Source: Methanothermobacter tenebrarum (lineage in GTDB: Archaea > Methanobacteriota > Methanobacteria > Methanobacteriales > DSM-23052). From it: DNA of 64,000 nt. The stretch is taken from positions 124,001-188,000 of the forward strand of contig NZ_QLOE01000003.1 in assembly GCF_003264935.1 (NCBI RefSeq). The letters run 5' to 3'. The notes under the pieces were generated by a model that saw nothing but the letters and a program-made list of their open reading frames with translations, made no database searches and had not been told where the DNA came from. A program made the position numbers and the translations under genes. Each line of letters opens with the position of its first letter. The stretch's first letter is position 1. This document shows, one piece after another, positions 28,784 to 38,095 of the stretch.

Positions 28784-29500
28784 CTAGGGGTCCTCATATT
28801 TTAGGGCTTCTTTGAAGTCTATTTTACCCTTGTATAGGGCTGATCCGATCACAACACCTCTTACACCTGTTTTTTTCAATATTTTAATGTCTTTGATGGA
28901 TGTTACACCACCAGAGTATACTATTGGTATTTTAACTGCCATGATAAGATCTTTGAGGGGTTTGATGTCCACACCCTTTAGTAGTCCTTCCACATTCACA
29001 TTCGTGAATAGTATGCTCCCTGCACCTTTTTTTTCGAATAATCTAGCTAGTGAGGGTGCTTCCATTGTTGTTTTCTTGGTCCAACCTTTTATGAGGACCT
29101 TGGAATCTTTGCTATCGACTGCTACCATTATGTGATCTGATCCATATTCTCTTGAAAGTTTTTGCACGATCTCAGGGTTTTTGATTGCCATAGTACCTAT
29201 GATTATCCTTTCAACTCCAATGTCAAGAAGTTTCTGGGCGTATTCTCGCGTCCTTATACCACCACCTAATTGTACGGGGATGGAAAGGGATCTAATAATC
29301 TCTTTTATGATATGGAAGTTGGTGCCTGTTCCAAGGGCGCCGTCAAGGTCGATTAGGTGTAGTGTGCTTGCCCCCATCTCCTCCCATTTCATGGCCGCCC
29401 CTATGGGGTCATCTATTATGACTTGTTCAGTGCCTGGCATGCCCTGTACTAATTGGACGCATTTACCATCTTTTATATCAACTGCTGGTATTATTAACAT
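28784..29500 (-). CDS. hisA: Phosphoribosylformimino-AICAR-phosphate isomerase
   Basis: HisA carries out the Amadori isomerisation in histidine synthesis. The TIM-barrel start LIIPAVDIKDGKCVQL has the catalytic aspartate near residue 8, and phosphate-binding loops are VQLGGGIRTREYAQ near 80 and VYSGGVTSIKDIKILK near 192, with GVVIGSALYKGKI near the end. Length (238) is standard. It is followed after 15 bases by ribL. Confidence 0.95.
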   Translation of the reverse strand: MLIIPAVDIKDGKCVQLVQGMPGTEQVIIDDPIGAAMKWEEMGASTLHLIDLDGALGTGTNFHIIKEIIRSLSIPVQLGGGIRTREYAQKLLDIGVERIIIGTMAIKNPEIVQKLSREYGSDHIMVAVDSKDSKVLIKGWTKKTTMEAPSLARLFEKKGAGSILFTNVNVEGLLKGVDIKPLKDLIMAVKIPIVYSGGVTSIKDIKILKKTGVRGVVIGSALYKGKIDFKEALKYEDP

Positions 29501-29522
29501 TTTATCACTAGAATATTGTGTG

Positions 29523-30854
29523 TTATGTTATTTTTATTATTTGCCAGGGACTCCTATCTGTACTCTTTCCTTTTGAGTCTATTGCCTCTGCGCTTAGGAT
29601 AACATTGTCACCTTTTTTAAATATTATGGGGATTTTTATTATTATAGCATTTCTTGTGTTGATAAAGGTAAGATTTGATAATGTAGTCCCATATTGGTTG
29701 ATATGGTATTTTCCGTTTTTGATTTGTATGTCCATTACTGCTGTTGTGTTATTTCCATATATGATTAAAAGGTGAAATTTATATATGTTATTAGCTGATA
29801 TTTTGTCTTTTGTTTGTAAAGAAATCCAAGTGCCATTGTTATTGGTTTCAAAGCTTATATTTGTAAGATCTACAGAACTTTCAGACGTTTTTATGCCGGT
29901 TTCTATGGAAGTGGTAAGCTTTTTCACATCATTTTCCGGGTCCTTAAATATGAGATTAGGGTAACCTGTGCTTGAATTTTTAGATATGGTTATGGGGTGC
30001 TGGATTGAGAATAGTTCATTTTTCCTTACAAAGGAGAGGAGGAAGTATGAGCCTTTTTTTAATTGGGACTTATAAGATTTTATTGCTGAAGCTTTAAACT
30101 CTTCATCTTTTTCTGTTAATGGAAATTCAACCCAATTTTCTTGCGCTGAAAGATAAGATGGTGGAGTCAGGTAGGAGCTTGGAGAATAGGAACGTGGTGA
30201 TGGCCATGGGTTTGATGGGGTATGGATCATATAACCTAGGGTTGTGCAGTTGTAATTGAGTTTTGTGATGGCATATTCTACAAATGCACTTGTTGCCCAA
30301 TGATCCTGGTGCAAATCATTTGAATCGGGATATATTATTACTGTAGGCTTGAAATCGTATATAACATCTTCTAGTTCCATGGCTAAAGATTCACCTGTAT
30401 ATGGGGCGCCGGGATTGTGCGAGAATTTATTCATGGAATGGGAGATACCTTTAGGGTCCATGTATGGTTTATTCCAGTTTTGAGTCAGAAGATGGGTAAG
30501 TCCTACTTGGGGATAGTCAAGAAATGTGATATTATCATTCAAACCTAATTTTTTCATCGCCTCTAAACTTTCAGCGTGCCTTTGCCATGCTAGATCAGAG
30601 CCTCCGTTGGTTACAATAACCACTTTAACTGGTATGTTGTGATTGACACAATATCTTATAATCCCAGCGGCTGCAAGGGCTTCATCATCTGGGTGGGGTG
30701 CTATTATCATCACCCTATCAGACTTTTTAAAGGAAAGTAGAGGATAAACTGTTTTTCCGCTTTGAATGGCGGAAGGAATGTGCACGAAAGCTGATATAAA
30801 TAAAATTCCACCTAATAATATCAGTGTCAATATTAGTGTCTTTTTGAGGTTCAT
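29523..30854 (-). CDS. Surface-exposed PIG-L/LmbE-family deacetylase
   Basis: An N-terminal membrane anchor (about residues 5-25) precedes a PIG-L deacetylase domain with the zinc motif MIIAPHPDDEALAAAG near residues 48-63, the DLAWQRHAES stretch, and the later ligand pair LHQDHWATSAF near 190. The family removes acetyl groups from N-acetylglucosamine-type sugars. Residues 290-443 form a separate, Thr/Asn-rich, beta-looking domain without a match I know. The anchor and the extra domain suggest action on glycans outside the membrane, perhaps pseudomurein or surface glycans; this is inference. Confidence 0.8.
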   Translation of the reverse strand: MNLKKTLILTLILLGGILFISAFVHIPSAIQSGKTVYPLLSFKKSDRVMIIAPHPDDEALAAAGIIRYCVNHNIPVKVVIVTNGGSDLAWQRHAESLEAMKKLGLNDNITFLDYPQVGLTHLLTQNWNKPYMDPKGISHSMNKFSHNPGAPYTGESLAMELEDVIYDFKPTVIIYPDSNDLHQDHWATSAFVEYAITKLNYNCTTLGYMIHTPSNPWPSPRSYSPSSYLTPPSYLSAQENWVEFPLTEKDEEFKASAIKSYKSQLKKGSYFLLSFVRKNELFSIQHPITISKNSSTGYPNLIFKDPENDVKKLTTSIETGIKTSESSVDLTNISFETNNNGTWISLQTKDKISANNIYKFHLLIIYGNNTTAVMDIQIKNGKYHINQYGTTLSNLTFINTRNAIIIKIPIIFKKGDNVILSAEAIDSKGKSTDRSPWQIIKIT

Positions 30855-31302
30855 TATCTTTCACCCTACCCTTATCTATCATTTTCTGATATTCAACTCT
30901 TCCAGGTATTGGATGTTCCAGAAAACCTTGGCTTTTATAGTTTATTAATTTTTTCCTGGGGTTGGTAAGTCAAGACTATGAACTAATGAAGTTCTGCCCT
31001 TTCCACAAAAAAATACATTGACATTTAAAAGATATTTTTTTAGACTTTAACTTACCCTTGCTGCTAGGTTCCCCTCTGCGAGAAAGAAAAGTACAACAGT
31101 GAAAGGATTGGACTGGGGGTATAACTTTATAGTAATCTGGTACAAAGGTCGGGTTAATGGTCTTGCTGTGGATGAGAATAGGTTTATATTGTAGTATCCA
31201 TTATAACAATGGAGAATTTTTGCCCTTATAAGTCCCCTTTTATGCAAGGATGTGAGGTGGTAAGTCTTCTGTGGGAGTCACACTCTTTAAGGATGAGATA
31301 GT
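30855..31302. other. 448-base intergenic region without a supported gene
   Basis: The stretch lies between the EamA transporter (3' end) and the surface deacetylase (5' end), both on minus. It is A+T-rich. A TATA-like CTATAAAAG on the minus strand near 30933-30941 could drive the deacetylase. A weak inverted repeat TCCATT...AATGGA spans 31197-31213. Short open frames here lack ribosome sites and family features. I find no tRNA or recognisable structured RNA. Confidence 0.5.
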
Positions 31303-32208
31303 TCACTTGTGGTATAATATAAAAATTCCAAGGATCATGATAAAAGCGGAGATGATTTGAAGACCACTGAACGGTTCCCTGAGGATTAAAAATGCGAAGA
31401 ACGCCCCAAATAAGGAGGATAGTGGGAATAATGATCCTACTCTTGTTGATCCTATTTCTCGAAGGGCGAAATAGATTAATATAAAAGCACAACCTATACT
31501 AAATATCGAAACAGAAAATAGAAATGGTAACATTTCAAATGGGAAACTTAGGCTCATATTAAGGGCTAATAGGATTAACATTAATATCAGGCCGCCAATA
31601 AAACTTTTTATAGTTGATAACCATATAAGATCCCTCTTTTTGCTGAGGAATTTACTTAATACTGTGTCGAGACTCCAAAAGAATGCCGCTCCGATAACAA
31701 GGAGATTACCTTTAATATTCTGGGTTAAGATTATATGATAGAATTCTCCATTAGTTGCTATTGAAGCCGCCCCCAAGATTAATAAGAGAATACCTAAAAG
31801 ATCCTTAAAATTTAAAGATTCCTTGAATATAATTAAACCCATCAATATTATGAAGAAAACTTCAACATTTAAAAGGAGCGCTGAATTCACGGCGCTGGTT
31901 TCTCTAAGACCTCTAAGGAAGAGCAATGGGGCTATAGCAGAACTTGAAACGGCTGTCACAGCTAGGATGAGATAGTCGGAGGGTTTTATGAACACTTCAC
32001 CATCCTCTTCACGATTAAGCACATTTAATATAAGATTCTTTAAAGGTGATTGCCTTATCGAGAATAGGAAAATTCCTGCTATAAGATAAGTTAAAGCTCC
32101 AATTAGAATAGGGTTCATTTCAGTGACCATAATCTTATTGAGGGGTGCTGATAAGCCGAAGAAGATAGTGGCTAAGATTACGCTCACATAACCCCACAGA
32201 CGTTTCAT
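31303..32208 (-). CDS. EamA/DMT-family transporter
   Basis: The 301-residue protein has about ten hydrophobic helices in two similar halves, each an EamA repeat: the first begins VSVILATIFFGLSAPLNKIM, the second GNLLVIGAAFFWSLDTVLSKFL. The DMT superfamily exports or imports small metabolites such as amino acids and sugars; the substrate is not predictable. A loop of charged residues (NREEDGEVFIKPSD) near residue 65-78 is longer than usual. It is divergent from truA, with a TATA-like TTTATAAAAT near 32265 in the gap. Confidence 0.85.
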   Translation of the reverse strand: MKRLWGYVSVILATIFFGLSAPLNKIMVTEMNPILIGALTYLIAGIFLFSIRQSPLKNLILNVLNREEDGEVFIKPSDYLILAVTAVSSSAIAPLLFLRGLRETSAVNSALLLNVEVFFIILMGLIIFKESLNFKDLLGILLLILGAASIATNGEFYHIILTQNIKGNLLVIGAAFFWSLDTVLSKFLSKKRDLIWLSTIKSFIGGLILMLILLALNMSLSFPFEMLPFLFSVSIFSIGCAFILIYFALREIGSTRVGSLFPLSSLFGAFFAFLILREPFSGLQIISAFIMILGIFILYHK

Positions 32209-32297
32209 TAAATAGCCTCCAAAACTTTGAACATCAGCATCCCAATTATAATGTGTATACCAAATTTATAAAATAGTGATGGGGGGTTGATACGAGT

Positions 32298-33107
32298 ATG
32301 AGGAAAATAGCATTGAAAATAGCATACATAGGCACGCGTTTTTATGGATTCCAAAGGCAGCCAGACCTCCCCACAGTCGAGGGAGAGCTTATAAGCGCAT
32401 TACAAGAAGCTGGTCTTATTGAGGATCCAAAAGATGCTAGATTCCAAGCTGCTGGCAGAACAGATAAAGGTGTGCATTCACTTGGTAATGTTGTTACATT
32501 TTTCACACCATATGATGTCCATGTGAATCAAATTAATGATATTCTGCCACGTGACATTAAAGTACTGGCTAGTGCCTCCGTATATTATGGATTCAAGGTA
32601 AGATATCCCCTTAAGAGATATTATCGCTATATATTATTTGATGATGACCTTGACTTGGAATTTATGAATTTAGCAGCTTCTAAGTTCGAAGGAACGCATG
32701 ATTTCACGAATTTTTCCAAGAGAATCGAAAGAAACCCTATAAGGAAGATAGAATCTGTTAAAATCCGGGAAGATGATGATTATTATATTATCGACGTGGT
32801 TGGTGAAAGTTTCCTATGGCAGATGGTTAGGAAAATGGTGAAAGTCATCGCTGATGTTGGAAAAGGGGAAATCGAAGCAGAAAAGGTTGATGAGTTACTC
32901 AATCCAAAGGAGAGAATCTATATAGAACCAATGCCGCCAGAAAACCTTATCTTAATAGGACTCGAATATGGGGTTAAGATCAAATTCAAGGAAGATGATT
33001 ATGCAATATCCTCATTTAAATCAATGTTAGAAGAAGAATTCCTAGAATATAAGAGAGCATCTATTGTCAGAAAAGTGATGAGAGATACCCTTATAACCTT
33101 CAAATAA
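32298..33107 (+). CDS. truA: tRNA pseudouridine synthase A
   Basis: TruA forms pseudouridine at positions 38-40 of the tRNA anticodon stem. The catalytic aspartate lies in AAGRTDKGVHSLGNVV near residue 55. Other family stretches are YIGTRFYGFQRQP at the N-terminus and DVVGESFLWQMVRKMV near 160. Length (269) is typical for archaea. The upstream gap holds CCAAATTTATAAAATAGTG, a good BRE/TATA element near 32258-32276. Confidence 0.95.
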   Translation: MRKIALKIAYIGTRFYGFQRQPDLPTVEGELISALQEAGLIEDPKDARFQAAGRTDKGVHSLGNVVTFFTPYDVHVNQINDILPRDIKVLASASVYYGFKVRYPLKRYYRYILFDDDLDLEFMNLAASKFEGTHDFTNFSKRIERNPIRKIESVKIREDDDYYIIDVVGESFLWQMVRKMVKVIADVGKGEIEAEKVDELLNPKERIYIEPMPPENLILIGLEYGVKIKFKEDDYAISSFKSMLEEEFLEYKRASIVRKVMRDTLITFK

Positions 33108-33174
33108 TATTATAAACAAAAACATCTAATGTGAACAACCCTACTGGTACTTGCCGGCCACTTAAAAAGAGTAA

Positions 33175-34503
33175 TTGGAGGATGATAAATTAAAAACTAA
33201 TGGTGTTAAATCTCCCATTATAGTGGGCCTAGACCCTGGTTTAACGGTGGGTATTGCAATTTTAAACCTTAGAGGAGACCTTGTATATATTAATAGTATA
33301 AAAGAGGCCTCACATGCAGAGGTTATCATGGAAATTATGGATAAGGGCAAGGCCATTGTAATCGGCTCTGACGTCCACCCACCACCCAAGATGGTTAAAA
33401 AGATTGCAACAGCATTAAATTCTAGATTGTATACTCCAGAGAGGATATTTTCCGTGGCTTCAAAGAATGAACTTGTTAACGCATTCTTAATGGAGAAAAA
33501 GTTGGACATTTCATTAGATGCCCATGAAAGGGACGCTCTCGCAGCCGCGATCAAGACATATAGACACTATGAGAACAAACTAAGACAAGTAGAATCTCGT
33601 CTTACAAGTTCAGATATTAACGAAAGGGAAGTTGATGAAATAAAAGGACTAGTGATCAAGGGCACACCAATAACTAACGCCATAAAGAAAATCAGAAAAC
33701 CAAAAGGTGCCGAGAAAATAACAGAAAAACAAGATACCAAAGAAAGGCCAAAAGAGGCCCTGAAAGAGTTATTAGAATTAAAAAAACGGGTTAAAGTACA
33801 AGAAAAGAAGATAGAACACCAAAAGCTTTTAATAAACAGGATTAAAAGACAAAACCGGATATTAAGGAATAAGCTGCGAAGACAAAAAAGAGAAAATCTC
33901 AACTTAAAAAAGAAAATTGAAAGATTACATTACGAATATTCAAAAGACATACTTTTAAACAAAGAATTATCATCGAAAATAAAGCTGATAAAAAAATTAC
34001 AAGAAAAATATAACAAAGAAAAAAATTTAAGGGAGAATCTAGAGAGAAACATAAATTCATTATTGGAAATGAAGGAGTTCGAAGATAAAGGTGAAAAACT
34101 CCCTGTAAAGATTGTGAAATCATTCACCAGGGAAGGTATAAAAGAAGCCTGCCATCAATGGAAGATAAAAAAGGATGACGTGATCCTCTTATGCAACGCC
34201 AAGGGTGGAGGGTCCCAAACTGCCAAAATACTCACCAAATTAGCCCCAAAGGCCATAATAACAAGGGAGAACATGTCGCACCAAGCCCTTGGGATATTTG
34301 AGGATAAAGAAATCCCAGTAGTTTCAGAGGAGAACATATCACTTGAAATGCGTGAGAATTTTGCACTAGTCAAAGCTAAAGACCTTGAAAATGAAATAAG
34401 GGCATGGAAGAAAAAGATAACGGAAAAGAGAAGAAAGAAAGAAAAACAGAAACTTTGGAAGATAATAGATGAATACCGGGCTAAGAGACGGAGAAAACAT
34501 TAG
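33175..34503 (+). CDS. DUF460 protein: RNase H-like domain, coiled coil, C-terminal domain
   Basis: Residues 10-135 form a RuvC/RNase H-like domain (PIIVGLDPGLTVGIAIL, then VIGSDVHPPPKMV and DAHERDALAAAIKTYRHYE with the acidic residues expected of that fold). A very basic, helical coiled coil of about 120 residues follows, then a C-terminal domain (KKDDVILLCNAKGGGSQTA) and a basic tail. This is the archaeal DUF460 family, of unknown function; a nucleic-acid role is inferred. The TTG at 33175 overlaps the sequence GGAGGATGAT, itself a strong ribosome site with no ATG, GTG or TTG at the right distance, so the true start is unresolved. Confidence 0.78.
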   Translation: MEDDKLKTNGVKSPIIVGLDPGLTVGIAILNLRGDLVYINSIKEASHAEVIMEIMDKGKAIVIGSDVHPPPKMVKKIATALNSRLYTPERIFSVASKNELVNAFLMEKKLDISLDAHERDALAAAIKTYRHYENKLRQVESRLTSSDINEREVDEIKGLVIKGTPITNAIKKIRKPKGAEKITEKQDTKERPKEALKELLELKKRVKVQEKKIEHQKLLINRIKRQNRILRNKLRRQKRENLNLKKKIERLHYEYSKDILLNKELSSKIKLIKKLQEKYNKEKNLRENLERNINSLLEMKEFEDKGEKLPVKIVKSFTREGIKEACHQWKIKKDDVILLCNAKGGGSQTAKILTKLAPKAIITRENMSHQALGIFEDKEIPVVSEENISLEMRENFALVKAKDLENEIRAWKKKITEKRRKKEKQKLWKIIDEYRAKRRRKH

Positions 34504-34518
34504 ATAGAGTGGATTGCA

Positions 34519-35823
34519 ATGAAGATCGCTATAGTCATCGGCACCCGCCCAGAAATAATTAAAATGGCACCAGTAATAGATGAAATCAAAAAAAGAGACA
34601 TAGAATTCTCCCTAATACATACTGGCCAACACTATGACCATGAAATGTCACAACAATTCTTTCAAGACCTTGAACTCCCCAAACCAGACCATAACATAGG
34701 AGTGGGCTCTAAAAGCCACGCTAAAATGACAGCAGCCGTGATGGAGGGTCTTGAAGATATCCTAAAGGAGGAAAAACCAGACATCGTCATGGTACAAGGG
34801 GACACAAATGCTGTACTAGCAGGCGCCCTAGTAGCCTCGAAAATGCATATACCCGTAGGCCACGTAGAAGCGGGTCTAAGGTCATTTGACAAGACAATGC
34901 CAGAGGAAATAAACAGAATAGTCGCAGACACTTGCACACACCTCTATTACACTCCAACGGAAAAAGCAGCTTTAAACTTATTATTTGAAGGCGCCGATCC
35001 TGAAAATATTATCATAACAGGAAACACCATAGTCGATGCTTGTCTCAGAAACCTTGAAATCGCCAAGCGAAAATCCACTATAAGGTTTCCATCTGATAAA
35101 ATCATCACCCTCACAATGCACAGAGCCGAAAACGTTGATAACAAGTCTAGACTTAAATCCATAACCAGGGCACTATTAGAATTAGACAATTTCACGATAA
35201 TATTCCCAGTACATCCACGTACACGTAAAAATCTCGAAAAATTCCACCTCTACAAGCTTCTAGCCGAAGCCGAACATATAAAATTAGTAAAGCCTCTAGG
35301 TTACCTTGATTTTCTTCTTTTATTATCAAAGTCATATGTGGTTCTCACAGATTCTGGAGGTTTACAAGAAGAAGCCATAACACTCAACATACCATGTTTA
35401 ACCCTAAGGTACAATACAGAACGTCCAGAGACGGTTGAAGTTGGTGGGAACATACTTGTAGGCGCGGACAGAAAAAGGATAGTTAACACTCTCCGATTAA
35501 TCCAAGAAAATCCAAACTTTAGGATGAAAATGATAAACGCTCCCAACCCTTATGGTGATGGTAAAGCCTCCAAGAGAATAATCAATGCAACAGTTGATTT
35601 CCATAATAAAGGAAAATTAAACATAAGACCACCAGAAAACATACTCTCAGATATCCAAAGAGAACTGCATTTCATAGAAGAAGACATAACTGTAGAATCC
35701 TTGGAGAAAAGGGACAACTGCAAGGTTAGAATAGTCTATGATGAGAATAAACCAAGATTTCCCCACCAGACAATGAACCTTAAAGGAAAACAGATAATAT
35801 GCGACATATATAAAATTTTGTGA
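34519..35823 (+). CDS. wecB: UDP-N-acetylglucosamine 2-epimerase with C-terminal extension
   Basis: WecB interconverts UDP-GlcNAc and UDP-ManNAc for surface glycans. Signatures are [55 protein letters not shown] and [11 protein letters not shown]. The catalytic fold ends near residue 360, the usual length; here about 74 more residues follow (from [12 protein letters not shown] to the end), not part of the standard enzyme. The role of this tail is unknown. The next gene, wecC, starts 12 bases later and uses the product. Confidence 0.93.
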   Translation: MKIAIVIGTRPEIIKMAPVIDEIKKRDIEFSLIHTGQHYDHEMSQQFFQDLELPKPDHNIGVGSKSHAKMTAAVMEGLEDILKEEKPDIVMVQGDTNAVLAGALVASKMHIPVGHVEAGLRSFDKTMPEEINRIVADTCTHLYYTPTEKAALNLLFEGADPENIIITGNTIVDACLRNLEIAKRKSTIRFPSDKIITLTMHRAENVDNKSRLKSITRALLELDNFTIIFPVHPRTRKNLEKFHLYKLLAEAEHIKLVKPLGYLDFLLLLSKSYVVLTDSGGLQEEAITLNIPCLTLRYNTERPETVEVGGNILVGADRKRIVNTLRLIQENPNFRMKMINAPNPYGDGKASKRIINATVDFHNKGKLNIRPPENILSDIQRELHFIEEDITVESLEKRDNCKVRIVYDENKPRFPHQTMNLKGKQIICDIYKIL

Positions 35824-35835
35824 GGAGACTACAAC

Positions 35836-37125
35836 ATGGATTTAATAGCTGTTTTTGGACTGGGCCATATAGGACTTCCAACCGCCGCACTTTTCGCCAA
35901 GGCAGGTTTTGAAGTTATTGGTGTTGATATAAACCCTGATATTGTTAATTTAATCAATCAGGGCATTTCACCCATAATAGAACCTGGATTAGATGAACTT
36001 CTCCTTGAAGTTGTTAAAAAAGGAAAACTAAAGGCAACAGGCGATGGTGAATATGCTGCTAGAAAAGCCAATATAATGATAATGGTGGTTCCAACACCAT
36101 TAAGTGCTGATAGGTCATCAGACCTTTCAGCGGTCATCTCAGCATCAAAGACAATATCAAAAGGCCTTAAAAAGGGCGATCTTGTAATAGTGGAGAGTAC
36201 TGTTCCACCCACCACATGCGAAAGGATCATTTTACCAATACTCGAGGAGAGCGGTTTAAAGGTTTCAAAAGATTTTGGACTTGTATACACGCCTGAAAGG
36301 GCCCTGCCAAATAATACATTATATGAGATGACTCACAATGCTAGGGTTATAGGCGGCATTGACGAGAAGAGCACAGAAAGGGCCATCACACTCTATGATA
36401 AGATAACAAAAGGCGAAATAGTGAAAGTTAAGGATATAGTAACCGCAGAGATGGTTAAATTGATGGAAAACACCTACCGAGATACTAATATCGCATTAGC
36501 GAATGAATTGGCCATTATATGCGAATCACTCGGCATAGATGCCATAGACGCTATAGAGGCTGCGAATTACCATCCAAGGGTAAACCTACACATACCAGGT
36601 CCAGGAGTTGGAGGACACTGTCTTTCCATAGACCCCTATTTTATAGTTGAAATGGCAGAAGCCAGAGGAGTCCATGCAAGACTGATTAGAACAGCACGCC
36701 AGATAAACGAAGAAATGCCCTACCATGTACTCCAACTTATAAAAGACGCCCTTAATGATACAGGGGCAAGTATCCAGGATTCTAATATAGGGATTCTAGG
36801 AGTAGCCTACAAGGGTAATGTAGCTGATACGAGAGAAACACCCTCAAAGCCGCTAATAGACGCACTAATACAAGAAGGAGCCCAGGTGGTAGTACATGAC
36901 CCCTATGTAAAAAATGAAATTATAAAAGCCATGGGAGCGGAACCTGTCACATTAAAAGAGGCCTTAAAATGCGACTGTATAGTTTTAATGACAGACCATG
37001 ATGAATATCGTGAGATAGAACCTAATATGATCCATGGGAGAGTTTTCATCTGCGCAAGGCCCATATTACAACCTGAAAAATTCAAGGAGAAGGGTATAAT
37101 ATTCAAGGGAGTGGGTCGTCCTTGA
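35836..37125 (+). CDS. wecC: UDP-N-acetyl-D-mannosamine dehydrogenase
   Basis: WecC oxidises UDP-ManNAc to UDP-ManNAc-uronate with two NAD. The N-terminal Rossmann fold ([21 protein letters not shown]), the catalytic-Cys motif [15 protein letters not shown] near residue 255 and the C-terminal UDP-binding domain ([20 protein letters not shown]) are all present. Length (429) is typical. It follows wecB closely; the mannosaminuronate is probably used in an N-glycan or wall polymer. Its stop overlaps the mfnD start (TTGA). Confidence 0.93.
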   Translation: MDLIAVFGLGHIGLPTAALFAKAGFEVIGVDINPDIVNLINQGISPIIEPGLDELLLEVVKKGKLKATGDGEYAARKANIMIMVVPTPLSADRSSDLSAVISASKTISKGLKKGDLVIVESTVPPTTCERIILPILEESGLKVSKDFGLVYTPERALPNNTLYEMTHNARVIGGIDEKSTERAITLYDKITKGEIVKVKDIVTAEMVKLMENTYRDTNIALANELAIICESLGIDAIDAIEAANYHPRVNLHIPGPGVGGHCLSIDPYFIVEMAEARGVHARLIRTARQINEEMPYHVLQLIKDALNDTGASIQDSNIGILGVAYKGNVADTRETPSKPLIDALIQEGAQVVVHDPYVKNEIIKAMGAEPVTLKEALKCDCIVLMTDHDEYREIEPNMIHGRVFICARPILQPEKFKEKGIIFKGVGRP

Positions 37126-38090
37126 ACCTCCTAGTATTTGAGTATGCAACTGCCACGGGCATCCAAGACCCTAGTATTTTAATAGAGGGCAAATCCATGC
37201 TCGAAGCCTTACTCCAAGACCTATGGGAGTTTAAACCATCCTATCTCATATTTGAAAATTTTACTGATTTGCTTGATTATCCCAATCCTATCATATTACG
37301 AGAAGATCTTTATTCATGGGTTGAAGAAAATGCGAGTGAATTTGATGCGGCTCTTTTCATAGCACCGGAAGAAAATATGGAATTATATAAGTTAACTCGT
37401 TTATTGGAATCAGAGGGTGTTCAGATTATGGGTTCAGCATCTGAAGCCGTTCTCATATGCTCAGATAAACGTGAAACCTATAATGCACTTAAAGGCAGAG
37501 TACCCCTCATAGAAACATACGAATTAGATGATGTCAATTTTACAGGGAAAATGGTGGTCAAACCTATCGATGGGGTCGCATGCCAGGGTATAAAAATTAT
37601 AGAGTCAAGTGAAGAGCTTGAAAAGGTAATAGTATCATCAGATCCTAGGATGATAGTACAAAACTTTGTAGAGGGCGAACCTGTAAGTGTTAGCATATTA
37701 TCCAATGGAGAAACATCACTCCCATTATCATTAAATAAACAAAATATTGAATACAATGATAGTACATTAGAATATAATGGAGGTATCACCCCATTTGAAC
37801 ATGAAATGGCCGCTGATGCATTATCAGTAGCTAAAAGGGCTGTTGAGTCTATAGAAGGGCTCAGAGGGTATGTTGGTGTTGATCTAATACTGTCAGATAA
37901 AATTTATGTAGTTGAATTAAATTCTAGAATAACCACACCATACATCGCCCTCCGAAAACTCATTGATATAAACCTTGGAAAGGCCATTATAGGAGCTGTA
38001 GATGGTAAAATGCCCAAAGAATGGAATATAAATGGAGTTGCTGAATTTAAAAAGGGGAAAGATTCTATGATAATAGATATCATAGGTTGA
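37122..38090 (+). CDS. mfnD: Tyramine-L-glutamate ligase (ATP-grasp), methanofuran synthesis
   Basis: MfnD adds L-glutamate to tyramine at the start of methanofuran assembly. The protein shows ATP-grasp features: [16 protein letters not shown] near residues 140-155, [16 protein letters not shown] near 186-201 and the metal-binding [19 protein letters not shown] near 270-288. At 322 residues it matches the archaeal ligase group rather than carbamoyl-phosphate synthetase. The next gene is the methanofuran enzyme mfnF, which supports the call. The TTG start overlaps the wecC stop. Confidence 0.82.
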   Translation: MNLLVFEYATATGIQDPSILIEGKSMLEALLQDLWEFKPSYLIFENFTDLLDYPNPIILREDLYSWVEENASEFDAALFIAPEENMELYKLTRLLESEGVQIMGSASEAVLICSDKRETYNALKGRVPLIETYELDDVNFTGKMVVKPIDGVACQGIKIIESSEELEKVIVSSDPRMIVQNFVEGEPVSVSILSNGETSLPLSLNKQNIEYNDSTLEYNGGITPFEHEMAADALSVAKRAVESIEGLRGYVGVDLILSDKIYVVELNSRITTPYIALRKLIDINLGKAIIGAVDGKMPKEWNINGVAEFKKGKDSMIIDIIG

Positions 38091-38095
38091 TTCGT

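Noticed and set aside
31047-31247. Small minus-strand open frame in the 30.9-31.3 kb gap
   Set aside because: No ribosome site, no hydrophobic or domain pattern, and composition like the non-coding surroundings.
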